The translations under genes and the position numbers were made by a program. A stretch of DNA of 64,000 bases from JBBSMX01 sp038232935 (GTDB lineage Bacteria; Bacteroidota; Rhodothermia; Rhodothermales; JANQRZ01). Shown here piece after piece: positions 36,062 through 45,740 of the stretch; position 1 is the first letter of the stretch; every line of letters begins with the position of its first letter. The DNA lies in contig JBBSMX010000004.1 in NCBI GenBank assembly GCA_038232935.1, positions 1-64,000 of the forward strand, written 5' to 3'. The notes beneath the pieces were generated by a model. It searched no databases, was not told the DNA's origin, and saw nothing but the letters and a program-made list of their open reading frames with translations.

Positions 36062-38050
36062 ATGCCTGACACCTACATCGGCCAAGAGATCGACGGCTTC
36101 CGCATCCTGGAGGAACTCGGGCGCGGCGGCATGGGCGTGGTGTACAAGGCGGAGGACGTGGCCCTCGCGAGGCCGGTCGCGCTCAAGATGATCGCCCGCG
36201 AACTCTCCCGCGACGAGTCGTTCGTGCGGCGCTTCCGGTCCGAGGCACGCGCCCTCGCCCGCATCAACAGCTCGTATATCACGAGCATCTACGCGCTACG
36301 CCGCACCGAGGACGGCATCTTCATCGTGATGGAGTTCATCGGGGGCGGCACGCTCGGCGACCTGATGGAACGAGGGCCGGTGAAGTGGGCGGCGATCCGG
36401 CCGGCGGTCCTCGAAATGATCTCGGCACTCGAGCACGCCCACGGCGTCGGCGTCATCCATCGCGACATCAAGCCGGGCAACATCCTTCTCACCGAGGCCG
36501 GCCACGTCAAGGTGACTGACTTCGGCCTCGCCAAGCTCCACACGGCCGACCAGGGGGTGACCGTCACACAAGGGATCGCCGGCACGCTCTACTACATGTC
36601 GCCGGAGCAGGTCAAGGGCGAGCGCAACCTCGACGGCCGCAGCGACCTCTACGCCCTCGGCATCACGATCTACGAAGCGCTCAGCGGCCGGCTGCCCTTT
36701 GAGCGAGGGGGCAGCGAGTTCTCTACGATGCGGAAGATCGTTGAGGACGAGTACCCGCCGCTCGGGCAGTTCGTGCCTGATCTCCCGCCCGGCGTTGAGG
36801 CGGCCGTCATGAAGGCGCTCGCCAAGAATCCGGACGACCGCTACGCGAACGCCGCCGCGATGTGTGCCGCCTTCGATGCGATCCCCGGCGCCGCGGCCCA
36901 CGCTCCGGTCGTGGCGAACGGCGCTCCGCGGCGCGAGGCCGAGACGGTGATCGCGGGCGAGGCGTACCAGCAAGCTCCAGTGAAACCGGTGCGGGAGAAG
37001 CGTGCGCTGCCGAAGCAAGGGCTGGTGATCGGCGGCGGCGTGCTCGCGGCGGTGGTGCTCGCCGTCCTCGCGTTCCTCCTCTGGCCCGGTGCTACGACGT
37101 TGAGCGTAGCCACCAATCCGCCTGGAGCCGTCGTCACCCTCGACGGCCAACAGCTCGGTCGGACGCCGCTCGAGTCCGTCGCGGTAAAGGGCGACGGCGG
37201 AAGGCTGCGCGTCGAACGGACGGGCTACGCCCTCGTCGACACGCTGATCTCCTTCGCCGAGGGCGGGCCGCTGAACCTCCGGTTTCCGCTCGTCGCACTC
37301 GCTTCGCCATCGGGCGAGGGCTCGGTCGCGCTGCTGAACGTTACGTCTAATCCCTCGGGCGCTACCGTTCTCATCAACGGCGAGCGTGTGGGGCAGACGC
37401 CGTACACCCACCGCGATAGCACCGCCCGCCCGCTCGCCGTACGCATCGAGCGCCGGGGCTATCAGCCGTGGAGCCAGACGGGCGTCGCACTCGATCCTGG
37501 CACGCCGACAGAGATCCGGGCCGACCTCGAACGAGCGGATGCGCCGACGACCCCGGCCGACACACGGCCCGTCGACACGCGGCCGACTGACACGGGGCCG
37601 CCGGACACCGGACCGGCCCAGCAGGGCACTCTCACCGTCAGCGCGAATCCCGGCGGGACCGTGACCGTTGCGGGCCAGAGCCGGACGGATAGTGGGACGT
37701 TCAGCGTGCCCGCCGGCTCTACACGCATTCGTTGCCAGAACCCACTATACGGCACCTTCGAAGGGACAGTCAACGTGCGCGGCGGGCAGACGGCGACGGC
37801 GACATGCTATTTCACAGCCACCGTCAACGTCAACGTCACCACCGACGAGGGACCCACGTGGGGGTCCGTCTGGGTCGACGGACGCAACGCGGGGGAGACG
37901 CCGGCCAGCCTGACGCTCGGCCCCGGCACCCACACCGTCGAGGTCCGACGAGCAGGCTATCAGACACTCGATCCGTCTCGAACCATCACCATCGCGGCCG
38001 GACTGCAGCCGAAGACCGAGCGCCTGGTATTTCAGATGAGGAAGGAGTGA
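36062..38050 (+). CDS. ppkA: Membrane Ser/Thr protein kinase with PEGA domains (PpkA-like)
   Basis: 662 residues. The kinase domain spans about 10-270: glycine loop GRGGMGVVYKAE, Lys42 in VALKMI, catalytic HRDIKPGN with Asp135, and DFG at 153-155, so it should be active. A single membrane segment lies at about 322-343 (VIGGGVLAAVVLAVLAFLLW). The extracytoplasmic part has about four PEGA-like repeats (NPPGAVVTLDGQQLGRTPL; NPSGATVLINGERVGQTPY; two more after a Pro/Thr/Asp linker). The PEGA region probably senses envelope state. By position after PP2C and FHA genes it is the likely T6SS activating kinase. Confidence 0.9.
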   Translation: MPDTYIGQEIDGFRILEELGRGGMGVVYKAEDVALARPVALKMIARELSRDESFVRRFRSEARALARINSSYITSIYALRRTEDGIFIVMEFIGGGTLGDLMERGPVKWAAIRPAVLEMISALEHAHGVGVIHRDIKPGNILLTEAGHVKVTDFGLAKLHTADQGVTVTQGIAGTLYYMSPEQVKGERNLDGRSDLYALGITIYEALSGRLPFERGGSEFSTMRKIVEDEYPPLGQFVPDLPPGVEAAVMKALAKNPDDRYANAAAMCAAFDAIPGAAAHAPVVANGAPRREAETVIAGEAYQQAPVKPVREKRALPKQGLVIGGGVLAAVVLAVLAFLLWPGATTLSVATNPPGAVVTLDGQQLGRTPLESVAVKGDGGRLRVERTGYALVDTLISFAEGGPLNLRFPLVALASPSGEGSVALLNVTSNPSGATVLINGERVGQTPYTHRDSTARPLAVRIERRGYQPWSQTGVALDPGTPTEIRADLERADAPTTPADTRPVDTRPTDTGPPDTGPAQQGTLTVSANPGGTVTVAGQSRTDSGTFSVPAGSTRIRCQNPLYGTFEGTVNVRGGQTATATCYFTATVNVNVTTDEGPTWGSVWVDGRNAGETPASLTLGPGTHTVEVRRAGYQTLDPSRTITIAAGLQPKTERLVFQMRKE

Positions 38051-38132
38051 CGCGAGTCCTCCTTCGTACTTACATTGGGGGGCTTCCCTCCCTATATCTA
38101 CTAAGAACAGAAAGCTAAAGAGGTGACCAGTG

Positions 38133-39176
38133 ATGCCCCCGATTCTATCCCGTTTGTTGTGTGCGGCGCTCTGCGTCGTTGCCGTTTCGTTCGCCCCCGT
38201 GCAGGCGCAGGACGTGGCGCTACAGAAGGCTATCGAGGCCTATAGCGTCGCGGAGTACGACCAGGCCATCACCGGCTTCGCCGCCCTCGTCGAAGACGCC
38301 TCGACGGACAAGGCCGTGAAGAAGGAGGCGCTCCAGTATCTCGGCCGCGCCTACGTCGCCAAGCGGGCCTACGACGACGTGCGCTCCACCATCGACCGGC
38401 TCCTCGACCTCGAGCCGCCGCTCGTCGAGCTCGACCCGGAGGACGAGCCGCCTGCGCTCATGAAGCTCTACTACGAAGTCCGCCGCGACTACGCGGGCTA
38501 CGAGGTCCAACGGCCCGAGCCCGGTATGAAGACGCTGGCCGTGATGGACTTCACGAACACATCCGTGGACGAGAAGGAGCGCTTCGACTCGATGCAGCAG
38601 GGGTTCGCCTCGATGATGATCAACTACCTCGAAGGCGCGACTGGGCTGAAGGTGGTCGAGCGCGAGCGCATCCAGTGGCTCCTCGACGAGCTGGAGCTTC
38701 AGCGCGACGGGGGCCTCGTAGACCAAGCCTCGGCCGTGCGTACGGGCAAGCTCCTCGGCGCGAACGCCGTCCTCTTCGGTGCCTTCACCGTGCATGGGAA
38801 CCAGATGTGGATCTCGGCCCGCCTCGTGAAAGTGGAGACCGGCGAGATCCTGCTGGCCGAGCAGATCTTCGGGAAGAAAGACGAATTCTTCGAGCTCATC
38901 GAGAAGCTCTCCGATCAGGTCGCCGATGCGATCGGTGTGGAGCTAGCCAAAAACAACAACGACAACAACGGTGGGAGTGCGAGTGCCGGGGGAGATGGCG
39001 AATCCCACTCGCTCGACGCCGTGCTGTCGTATTCGCAGGGGCTCGGGCTCATCGAGCAGGAGAAGTATCAGGAGGCCTACGACAAGTTCATCGAGGCGCT
39101 CGAGTACGACCCGAACTACACCCGCGCTCGGCGCAAGGCCGACAGCTTGAGGCCGCAGCTGGCGGCGGCTGGCTAA
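38133..39176 (+). CDS. Secreted TPR/CsgG-like envelope protein
   Basis: 347 residues from the ATG at 38133, preceded by AAAGAGGTG. A signal peptide ends near PVQAQ. An N-terminal TPR-like region covers about 25-110; the middle (KTLAVMDFTNTSVD, GLKVVERERIQWLLDELELQ, KLLGANAVLFGAF) is the CsgG/LpoB-like fold; a last TPR unit lies near the C-terminus (YDKFIEALEYDPNYTRAR). An Asn/Gly/Ser-rich linker separates them. It is probably periplasmic or outer-membrane associated; exact function unknown. It lies 82 bases after the PEGA kinase and may be functionally linked. Confidence 0.75.
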   Translation: MPPILSRLLCAALCVVAVSFAPVQAQDVALQKAIEAYSVAEYDQAITGFAALVEDASTDKAVKKEALQYLGRAYVAKRAYDDVRSTIDRLLDLEPPLVELDPEDEPPALMKLYYEVRRDYAGYEVQRPEPGMKTLAVMDFTNTSVDEKERFDSMQQGFASMMINYLEGATGLKVVERERIQWLLDELELQRDGGLVDQASAVRTGKLLGANAVLFGAFTVHGNQMWISARLVKVETGEILLAEQIFGKKDEFFELIEKLSDQVADAIGVELAKNNNDNNGGSASAGGDGESHSLDAVLSYSQGLGLIEQEKYQEAYDKFIEALEYDPNYTRARRKADSLRPQLAAAG

Positions 39177-39243
39177 CCTGCGCAAACCGCTGTCGTACTC
39201 TCTGGCTTGGGACCATGTCCCCCTCTCCGTCACCCCTCCCTTT

Positions 39244-40545
39244 ATGTTTCGCGGACTCGCTCTTCTCTCCCTGCTGACGCTCGGGCTGCTGGCCGCCTGT
39301 GCGCCAACGAACGAGATCGGCACCGTAGCTCCGGAGAAGCTGGGCCGCGCCATCGACCGCGCCCGTGCCGACCTCGTCCGAAGGCCGAACGAGGCGAGCG
39401 CGCTCCGCGACCTCGGTGCCCTCCTCTCGCAGGACGAGCGGTTCGACGAGGCGGCCCCGTACCTCCGGCAGGCCTACGTCGAAGATCCATCCGGTGCGAA
39501 GACGCTCTACTACCTCGGCCTGCTCAACGAGAAGGAAGGCAGCCCCGACGAGGCCTTAAAGTTCTACGGACGGTTCGCGGATGTCTCGGTGCGCTCCCCC
39601 TTCCGGCCTCTGTTGAAGGGGCGCTACGAGTCGCTCGTTCGGGAGCGGATCCAGCAGGAAATGGGGGCGCTCGCGGCGCGGGAGGACACGCTCGCGACGG
39701 CGGAGGACATGCCTCCGACGGTCGCTGTGTTTCCATTCGCGTACCGCGGGAGCGACCCCCGCTTCGCTCCGCTCGGACGAGGGCTGGGGGAGATGGTGCA
39801 GGCCGACCTCGCCGGTATCGGCGGGCTTCAGGTGGTGGAACGGCTCCGTCTCCAGTCGCTGCTCGACGAGCTCTCGCTGTCGCAATCCGAGGCGTTCGAT
39901 CCGTCCACCACGCCGCGCGTGGGGCGTCTGCTCCGCGCAGGCCGCGCTGTAGGCGGCTCTTTCGACGTGGACAACCGCGACCTCCGCATCGACGCCGCGC
40001 TGTGGAACTGGGAGGACCAGCCGTCGCCGAACTTACAGACCCGCTCGGATAACCTCGATAAGCTCTTCCAACTGAAGCGAGAGGTCGTGTTAGGGCTTGT
40101 AGAGCAGTTGGGCGTCCCCCTCACCGCCGAGGAGCGAGCCATGCTCGACGAGGTGCCGACGCGCAATCTGCAGGCGTTCATCATCTACTCGCGAGGGCTA
40201 GAGCAGGAGGACGCCGGCAACTTCCCTGATGCCGCCGGCCTTTACCGCGAAGCGGCGAAGCTGGACCCGACGTTCGAGCGCGCCGCCGCCGGGGCCGAGC
40301 GGGCAGCGGAGGTCGACCATGCCGGGGGATCGCTCGAGCACGGCCTCGCCGCCGCTCTTGCGCTCGAAGACCTCGGGGGGATTAACCTCGTCGCCAACCG
40401 GCTCAGCAAGCTCAACGATAGCATTGGGGCGACTTTTCTTCCAGGGGCGGGGGGCGACCGTGACAGCCCTGCGGGGGAAGCCGCAGCCGCGGACGGCATC
40501 TTCGACTCCCTTCCTGATCCCCCCGACCCGCCGGGTGGCAACTGA
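39244..40545 (+). CDS. TPR lipoprotein with CsgG-like domain
   Basis: 433 residues. Lipobox LAAC with the lipid cysteine at 19. TPR units cover about 40-115; the region from about 160 (PTVAVFPFAYRGSD, GLQVVERLRLQSLLDELSLSQ, LLRAGRAVGGSF) parallels the preceding gene's CsgG-like part; a final TPR unit (YREAAKLDPTFERAAAG) precedes an acidic Pro-rich end. The shared architecture implies the two genes are ancient duplicates or partners. Probably an outer-membrane lipoprotein facing the periplasm. Confidence 0.75.
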   Translation: MFRGLALLSLLTLGLLAACAPTNEIGTVAPEKLGRAIDRARADLVRRPNEASALRDLGALLSQDERFDEAAPYLRQAYVEDPSGAKTLYYLGLLNEKEGSPDEALKFYGRFADVSVRSPFRPLLKGRYESLVRERIQQEMGALAAREDTLATAEDMPPTVAVFPFAYRGSDPRFAPLGRGLGEMVQADLAGIGGLQVVERLRLQSLLDELSLSQSEAFDPSTTPRVGRLLRAGRAVGGSFDVDNRDLRIDAALWNWEDQPSPNLQTRSDNLDKLFQLKREVVLGLVEQLGVPLTAEERAMLDEVPTRNLQAFIIYSRGLEQEDAGNFPDAAGLYREAAKLDPTFERAAAGAERAAEVDHAGGSLEHGLAAALALEDLGGINLVANRLSKLNDSIGATFLPGAGGDRDSPAGEAAAADGIFDSLPDPPDPPGGN

Positions 40546-40574
40546 TCCCAACGTTTTAATATGCGTGCATTGAT

Positions 40575-42257
40575 ATGAACAGGCTTTGGACTGGACGGCT
40601 CACAGCGTTTCTCCTCGTGCTCTCACTGGGCTTCGGGCCGGGCGTGCGCGCACAGGACTTCGAGGTGGAGACGGGCGGGGTGCCGGTGCCCGGTCAGTCG
40701 CTGAGCGCTACGGTGACCGTGTTCGCGAACAACCCCAGCAACGGCACGCTCTTTTACCGCCCCACCGGGACGAGGGAGTACGCTTCCTTGACCCCCCAGC
40801 AGAACAGCAACGTGTTCACCGTGGAGATCCCGGCCGGAGCAGTGACGGAACGTGGGCTCGATGTCTACGGCACGTACTTCGACGATGGAGAGCTGCGGAC
40901 CTACCCCATCGAGAACCCGGAGGAGTTCCCGTACCGCCTCCCTGTGTATCTCGGCTCGTATCCCGTTCCCGTCGAGTTAGCGCCGCGCCAGTACCGGATG
41001 GTTTCGGTCGCGGCCGACCTCGGCGCGGGGACGGCGGCGGGCGAGCTCACGGACGACTTCGGCATGCCGAACATCGCGCGGTGGCGAGCGGCCCGGTGGA
41101 ACCCCGCACGCAGCCAGTACGAGGAACTGCCGGACATCGCAAGCTCGCTTACGGAGGGCACGGCTTTCTGGCTGATCACAGCAGCCGGGGGCGGGTTCGA
41201 CATCGACGCGGCGACCTCCACCAACCCCGACTCGCTACCGACCATCACGCTCGCGCCGGGGTTCAATCAAGTCGCTAACCCGTACGCGTTCCCCATCGCG
41301 TGGGACGACATTTTGAATGCGTCGGAGCTCGGTGGGTCGGACATCGGGGTGCCGTTGGCATTCGACGGGGTGTCCCCGTACGTCGAGGAGACCGTACTGC
41401 AGCCGTGGACGGGCTACTTCGTGCAGAACAACACGGGGCAGGCGTTGACGCTGACGGTGCCGGACTCCGAAGCGCTGGGCGATGGAGGCCGTCCCGATCT
41501 GCCCGAGGCGACCTACACCGTCCGTGTGAGTGCTGAGGCTGATGCCTACCGCGATACGCTGAACGTGATCGGGTTCGCGACAGGGTCCGAGATAGGGCGT
41601 GACGGGATGGACCTCGCGGAGCCGCCGCCCATCGGCGCCTACGTCCGTGTGAGCGTGATCGAGAACGGCGAGCGCCTGATGCGGAGCCTGAGACCGGAAC
41701 GCGCCGACGGCGAGCTGTGGGACGTGGAGGTGACGGCGTCGGCCGATCTGCTCGAAGGCGGGCCGCGCCGTGCCGCCGTGTCGCTGAGCGAGGAGGGCGT
41801 GCGCCCGAGCGGCTTTCAGCTTTACGTGATCGACCGAGACCGCGCGACGGCGGTACCCGTGACGGACGGGGTGTTCGAGCTCGTGCTGAGCCGGGAAGCC
41901 CCGGTGCGACGGCTCCGGCTGATCGCGGGGACGGAAGACTTCGCCCGCACCGGCAGCGAGGGCGCGCCGCTCGAGTTCACCGGGTTCGCGCTCGACGCGA
42001 GCTACCCCAATCCGTTCGAGGACCAGGCTACGATCGGCTACCGGCTCGAAGGGCTGGGCTGGGCCACGCTGGAGGTCTTCGACCTGCTCGGCCGCCGCGT
42101 ACGCGTGCTCGCCGACGGCGAGCACAGCGCCGGGCCGCACACCGCCGAGTGGGATGGCCGCGACGGGACCGGGCGGGCTGTCGCCAACGGCATCTACCTA
42201 GTCCGGCTCCGCGCCGGTGATGCCTCGGCGACGCGCCGGGCCACCGTGCTTCGCTAA
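40575..42257 (+). CDS. Secreted protein with T9SS type A sorting domain
   Basis: 560 residues. Signal peptide ending about VRAQ; a beta-rich body without a recognised enzyme domain (repeated PGFNQVANPYAFPIAW and PWTGYFVQNN elements); and a C-terminal T9SS/FlgD-like domain at about 475-560 (SYPNPFEDQATIGYRL, LGRRVRVLADGEHSAG, NGIYLVRLRAGD). T9SS cargo crosses the outer membrane and is anchored or released. The next gene, a barrel, starts eight bases later. Confidence 0.82.
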   Translation: MNRLWTGRLTAFLLVLSLGFGPGVRAQDFEVETGGVPVPGQSLSATVTVFANNPSNGTLFYRPTGTREYASLTPQQNSNVFTVEIPAGAVTERGLDVYGTYFDDGELRTYPIENPEEFPYRLPVYLGSYPVPVELAPRQYRMVSVAADLGAGTAAGELTDDFGMPNIARWRAARWNPARSQYEELPDIASSLTEGTAFWLITAAGGGFDIDAATSTNPDSLPTITLAPGFNQVANPYAFPIAWDDILNASELGGSDIGVPLAFDGVSPYVEETVLQPWTGYFVQNNTGQALTLTVPDSEALGDGGRPDLPEATYTVRVSAEADAYRDTLNVIGFATGSEIGRDGMDLAEPPPIGAYVRVSVIENGERLMRSLRPERADGELWDVEVTASADLLEGGPRRAAVSLSEEGVRPSGFQLYVIDRDRATAVPVTDGVFELVLSREAPVRRLRLIAGTEDFARTGSEGAPLEFTGFALDASYPNPFEDQATIGYRLEGLGWATLEVFDLLGRRVRVLADGEHSAGPHTAEWDGRDGTGRAVANGIYLVRLRAGDASATRRATVLR

Positions 42258-42265
42258 CCCCCCCG

Positions 42266-43354
42266 ATGCTCGTGAAACGCTTCCTCTTTTCGATCCTTCT
42301 CGCTACGCTGGCCGCGCCGATTGCGCTCGGGCAACCGTCGGCGCTCTACGCTAATGCAGAGCGGCAGCCCTTCCGGGTCACGATGGAGGGGCTCTTCCAG
42401 CGCTTCTCCGACGACGGGGAAGACATCAGCGAGGTGAGCCTGCCCCTGGGCCTGTTCCTCCCCATCGGCGATAACGTCGCGCTCAGCATGCAGACGAACT
42501 ACGCGGCGGTGAGTGGGAGTGATATCGAAACCGTCTCTAGGTTGGGCGATGCGCAGTTCGTGGCGAGCTACTTCCAACCTGCCGGGGTGGGCAGCCTCGT
42601 GTTCAGCCTCGGCGTGAACGCGACTACGGGCAACAGCGCGCTCTCCTTCCAGGAATTCCGGACGTCCACGCTGGCGGGTCAGACCGCGTACGACCTCCGC
42701 GTGCCCACGTTCGGGCAAGGCATCCGCGTGGCTCCAGCCGTTACCTACGCCTTCCCCGTTGGGGAACGCCTCGCGCTCGGCCTCGGGGTCTCGTACCAGT
42801 ACCGTGGTCCCTACGAACCCCTCGACGACCTCCCAGACCAGTACGACCCCGGCGAAGAAGTCTTGCTCACGGCTGGGGCCGACCTGGGCGTCACGCCGAC
42901 CTCCTCGTTCTCCCTCGACCTGTCGCTCGGTCTCAACGGAACCGACACGTGGGGCCCGATGACGTACGAGCCCGGAAACACCGTGACGGCGACGGCCCAA
43001 TACCTCCTCCTCCTCGGCTTCCACCAAGTCCGTGCGGTAGCGCGCTACCGGGACCGAGGCGAGGGCAATCTGCCAAACGAAGCCGCTACGGCAGAGACGG
43101 CGGTGCCGACCCAGATCCAGTTCTTCACCGATGTCCGCTACCAGGTCACCCCGACCTTCGAGGTGGGCGCGCTCGCGCGCGTTCGTAATTACGGAGAGAG
43201 CGCCCTCCTCGGAGAGTCGCAGACGCTTTTCGATATCGGGGTAAACCCGGCTGTGGCGGTGACCGAGCAGGTGAGCCTGACCGGGCGCTTCGTCTACACG
43301 CTCGGTGGGTTTACAGGGATTACGGCCGGGGGAGGATTGAGCCTTTCATTCTAG
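42266..43354 (+). CDS. Outer-membrane beta-barrel protein
   Basis: 362 residues with a signal peptide ending near ALGQ. The rest is alternating amphipathic strands (SLVFSLGVNATTG, LALGLGVSYQYRG, VRAVARYRDRG, FFTDVRYQVTPTFEVGALARVRNYG) and the chain ends in LSLSF, the terminal-Phe signal for BAM insertion. No enzymatic motif. It is followed directly by an intrinsic terminator, so it closes this transcription unit. Confidence 0.75.
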   Translation: MLVKRFLFSILLATLAAPIALGQPSALYANAERQPFRVTMEGLFQRFSDDGEDISEVSLPLGLFLPIGDNVALSMQTNYAAVSGSDIETVSRLGDAQFVASYFQPAGVGSLVFSLGVNATTGNSALSFQEFRTSTLAGQTAYDLRVPTFGQGIRVAPAVTYAFPVGERLALGLGVSYQYRGPYEPLDDLPDQYDPGEEVLLTAGADLGVTPTSSFSLDLSLGLNGTDTWGPMTYEPGNTVTATAQYLLLLGFHQVRAVARYRDRGEGNLPNEAATAETAVPTQIQFFTDVRYQVTPTFEVGALARVRNYGESALLGESQTLFDIGVNPAVAVTEQVSLTGRFVYTLGGFTGITAGGGLSLSF

Positions 43355-43379
43355 CCGATGAGGCCTGGAGTGAGGTCGG

Positions 43380-43420
43380 ACGCGGCGGGGCAGCGCTACC
43401 CGCTGCCCCGCCGCGTTTTT
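43380..43420 (+). terminator. Rho-independent terminator
   Basis: A perfect 15-base stem (43381-43395 with 43401-43415, 16 pairs if the flanking A-T is included), a five-base loop CTACC and a T5 run at 43416-43420. It ends the plus-strand unit that starts in or after the T6SS region. Confidence 0.92.
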
Positions 43421-43483
43421 GGTCAGGAGCCTGCTGTTTATCGCTCGTTCAACCCCTATCTTGAGGCCCTTTCCCGAGGCTCC

Positions 43484-43999
43484 ATGATTCCCTTCCAGCG
43501 CATTCTCGTCCCGTTTGACTTCTCGCGGCTCGCTGAGCAGGGGGTAGAGTATGCCGAGGAGTTGGCCGAGCTACACGGGGCGAAGCTGGACATCCTTCAC
43601 ATCGTTGAGGAACCAGCCTTCCCCTCGTTCTTCAAGCTCGGAGCGATGCGGATCTACGGCATGGTGCCGAATCTGGAGAAGGTGGCGTGGACGGCGCTGG
43701 AAAAACGATTCGGCAGCCCCGGTGCGCAGCCGCATTTGAGCTTCCACGTCGTCAAAGGCAGCGCGGACGTCGAGATCATCCGGTTCGCGGGGGAGCACGA
43801 GAACGACCTCGTCGTGATGACCTCACACGGGTTGACCGGGCTGCAGCACGTCCTCATAGGGAGCGTAGCCGAGAAGGTAATGAAGATGGCTCCGTGCCCC
43901 GTGCTCGTCGTGAAAGCCTTTACCAAGCGACCGAATCCGATTGAGGACGCGAAGAGCGCTGAGATGGCAGAAGATAACGGCGCGTCGGCGGGTGCTTGA
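43484..43999 (+). CDS. Universal stress protein (UspA family)
   Basis: 171 residues from the ATG at 43484; a longer frame upstream would run back through the terminator and is rejected. USP features: an N-terminal FQRILVPFDFSRLAEQGVEYA strand-helix, LDILHIVEE, and the ATP-binding-type tail SHGLTGLQHVLIGSVAEKVMKMAPCPVLVV. A short polar C-terminal extension follows. It probably takes part in stress adaptation and stands alone between a terminator and a hairpin. Confidence 0.88.
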   Translation: MIPFQRILVPFDFSRLAEQGVEYAEELAELHGAKLDILHIVEEPAFPSFFKLGAMRIYGMVPNLEKVAWTALEKRFGSPGAQPHLSFHVVKGSADVEIIRFAGEHENDLVVMTSHGLTGLQHVLIGSVAEKVMKMAPCPVLVVKAFTKRPNPIEDAKSAEMAEDNGASAGA

Positions 44000-44037
44000 G
44001 GGAGCCGTTTGCTGGCAGGTGAGTTAGAGGAAACCTC

Positions 44038-44058
44038 CCGTAGCGCGAGGCGCTACGG
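44038..44058. terminator. Hairpin between usp and the redox operon
   Basis: CCGTAGCGC (44038-44046) pairs perfectly with GCGCTACGG (44050-44058) around a three-base loop GAG. No T-run follows, so it may be a weak terminator or a repeated palindrome rather than a true intrinsic terminator. Confidence 0.4.
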
Positions 44059-44087
44059 TTCATCCCTACCGCCTCACCCGCCCCAAG

Positions 44088-45737
44088 ATGCCCAACCCCG
44101 TCATCCTCGTCGTGGACGACGACCCCGATGTCCTCCGCGCTATCGCCCGCGATCTTCGGCGCCGGTACGGTCAGGACTACCGGGTGCTCCGTGCTTCGTC
44201 GGGCCCTGAAGCAATCGCTGCCCTTGACGAGTTGAAGGAGCGGGGGGAATCCGTCGCCCTGCTGCTCTCCGACCAGCGAATGCCTCGGATGGATGGGGTT
44301 GCGTTCCTGAGCGAGGCCATGGTGCAGTATCCACGCAGCAAACGCGCCCTGCTCACGGCCTATGCCGACACCGACGCTGCGATCTCGGCCATCAACCGCT
44401 CGCAGGTCGATTACTACCTCCTCAAGCCATGGGACCCGCCCGAAGAGCGTTTGTATCCGGTTCTCGACGATCTCCTCAGCGACTGGCGAGCGGGGTATCG
44501 GCCGGGGTACGGCGGCGTTCGTATCGTCGGGAGTCGGTGGTCGCCGGAGTCACACCGGGTCAAGGATTTCCTCGCGCGCAACGCCGTCCCGTATCAGTTC
44601 GTGGACATCGAGAGCGAGGAAGGCATTGACGCGCTCGGATCGACCGATGGGGAGCAGGTGCTCCCGCTCGTGATCCTGTCTGATGGGGAACGGATGGCGA
44701 ATCCAGCCTTGGGTGAACTGGCCGACAAACTCGGTCTCCGCACGCGGGCTGAAGACGAGTTCTACGATCTCGCGATTGTCGGCGGTGGGCCGGCTGGACT
44801 GGCGGCGGCCGTATACGGTGCCTCGGAAGGACTCCGGACGGTGCTGATCGAGCGCGAGGCACCGGGAGGGCAGGCCGGTACGTCCAGCCGCATCGAGAAC
44901 TACCTCGGGTTCCCCGCCGGGCTCTCCGGTGCCGACCTCGCCCGGCGGGCTGTGACGCAGGCCGAGCGCTTCGGCGTCGAGATCCTCGCGCCGCAGGAGG
45001 TGGAGCGCCTCACCGTCGACGGTCCGTACAAGCGGCTCCGCCTTTCCAACGGCAGCGAGGTGTCGTGCCACGTGCTCATGCTGGCGATGGGCGTCGCGTG
45101 GCGCAAGCTCCCGGCGCCCGGCGCCGAGCGGCTTGCCGGGCGAGGGATCTACTACGGCGCCGCGATGACCGAAGCCATCGGCTGCAAAGACGAAGTGGTC
45201 TATATCGTTGGCGCGGGTAACTCAGCCGGACAGGCGGCGATGTACTTCGCCGAGTACGCGGCGCGGGTCGTCATGCTCATCCGCGGCGGTGACCTCGGCT
45301 CGAAGATGAGCCATTACCTCGTCGAGCGGATCGAGGCGCACGAGCGGATCGATGTGGAGCTAAACACGGAGATCGTCGGGTGCGAGGGTGACGACCACCT
45401 CGAACGCCTCGTGCTGGAGTGCAGTGTGACCGGGGACCGGGAGGCGGTCGAGACGCGGTACCTCTTCGTGTTCATCGGAGCTGCGCCGAATACGGAGTGG
45501 CTCGATGGCGTCGTGGTCCGCGATACGCAAGGGTTCGTCCCTACCGGCCCTGACCTCGCCGAGCACGAGCTCGATGGCTGGCCGCTGGAGCGCGCGCCGT
45601 ATTTGCTGGAGACGAACGTGCCCGGCATCTTCGTCGCGGGCGACGTGCGCCACGAGTCCGTTAAACGGGTGGCGAGCGCGGTCGGCGAAGGGTCGGTCGC
45701 CGTCCACTTCATGCACCGCCACCTCGCCACGCTCTGA
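44088..45737 (+). CDS. Response regulator-Grx-like-thioredoxin reductase-like fusion
   Basis: 549 residues. A receiver domain at about 1-125 has the acidic cluster VVDDDPD, phospho-acceptor Asp62 in LLLSDQRMP and Lys in LLKPW. A thioredoxin/glutaredoxin-like fold without active cysteines (GSRWSPESHRVKDFL) covers about 143-215. The TrxR-like flavoprotein follows: FAD site IVGGGPAGLAAAVYG at about 229, NAD(P) site YIVGAGNSAGQAA at about 373. The TrxR CxxC is replaced (GIYYGAAMTEA), so it should not reduce thioredoxin in the usual way. It may be a flavin redox sensor switched by phosphorylation. The partner kinase is probably the fourth gene of this operon. Confidence 0.88.
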   Translation: MPNPVILVVDDDPDVLRAIARDLRRRYGQDYRVLRASSGPEAIAALDELKERGESVALLLSDQRMPRMDGVAFLSEAMVQYPRSKRALLTAYADTDAAISAINRSQVDYYLLKPWDPPEERLYPVLDDLLSDWRAGYRPGYGGVRIVGSRWSPESHRVKDFLARNAVPYQFVDIESEEGIDALGSTDGEQVLPLVILSDGERMANPALGELADKLGLRTRAEDEFYDLAIVGGGPAGLAAAVYGASEGLRTVLIEREAPGGQAGTSSRIENYLGFPAGLSGADLARRAVTQAERFGVEILAPQEVERLTVDGPYKRLRLSNGSEVSCHVLMLAMGVAWRKLPAPGAERLAGRGIYYGAAMTEAIGCKDEVVYIVGAGNSAGQAAMYFAEYAARVVMLIRGGDLGSKMSHYLVERIEAHERIDVELNTEIVGCEGDDHLERLVLECSVTGDREAVETRYLFVFIGAAPNTEWLDGVVVRDTQGFVPTGPDLAEHELDGWPLERAPYLLETNVPGIFVAGDVRHESVKRVASAVGEGSVAVHFMHRHLATL

Positions 45738-45740
45738 CGT

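Noticed and set aside
43358..43483. N-terminal extension of the universal stress protein
   Set aside because: It would be translated through a strong intrinsic terminator; the conserved USP N-terminus begins at the ATG at 43484.
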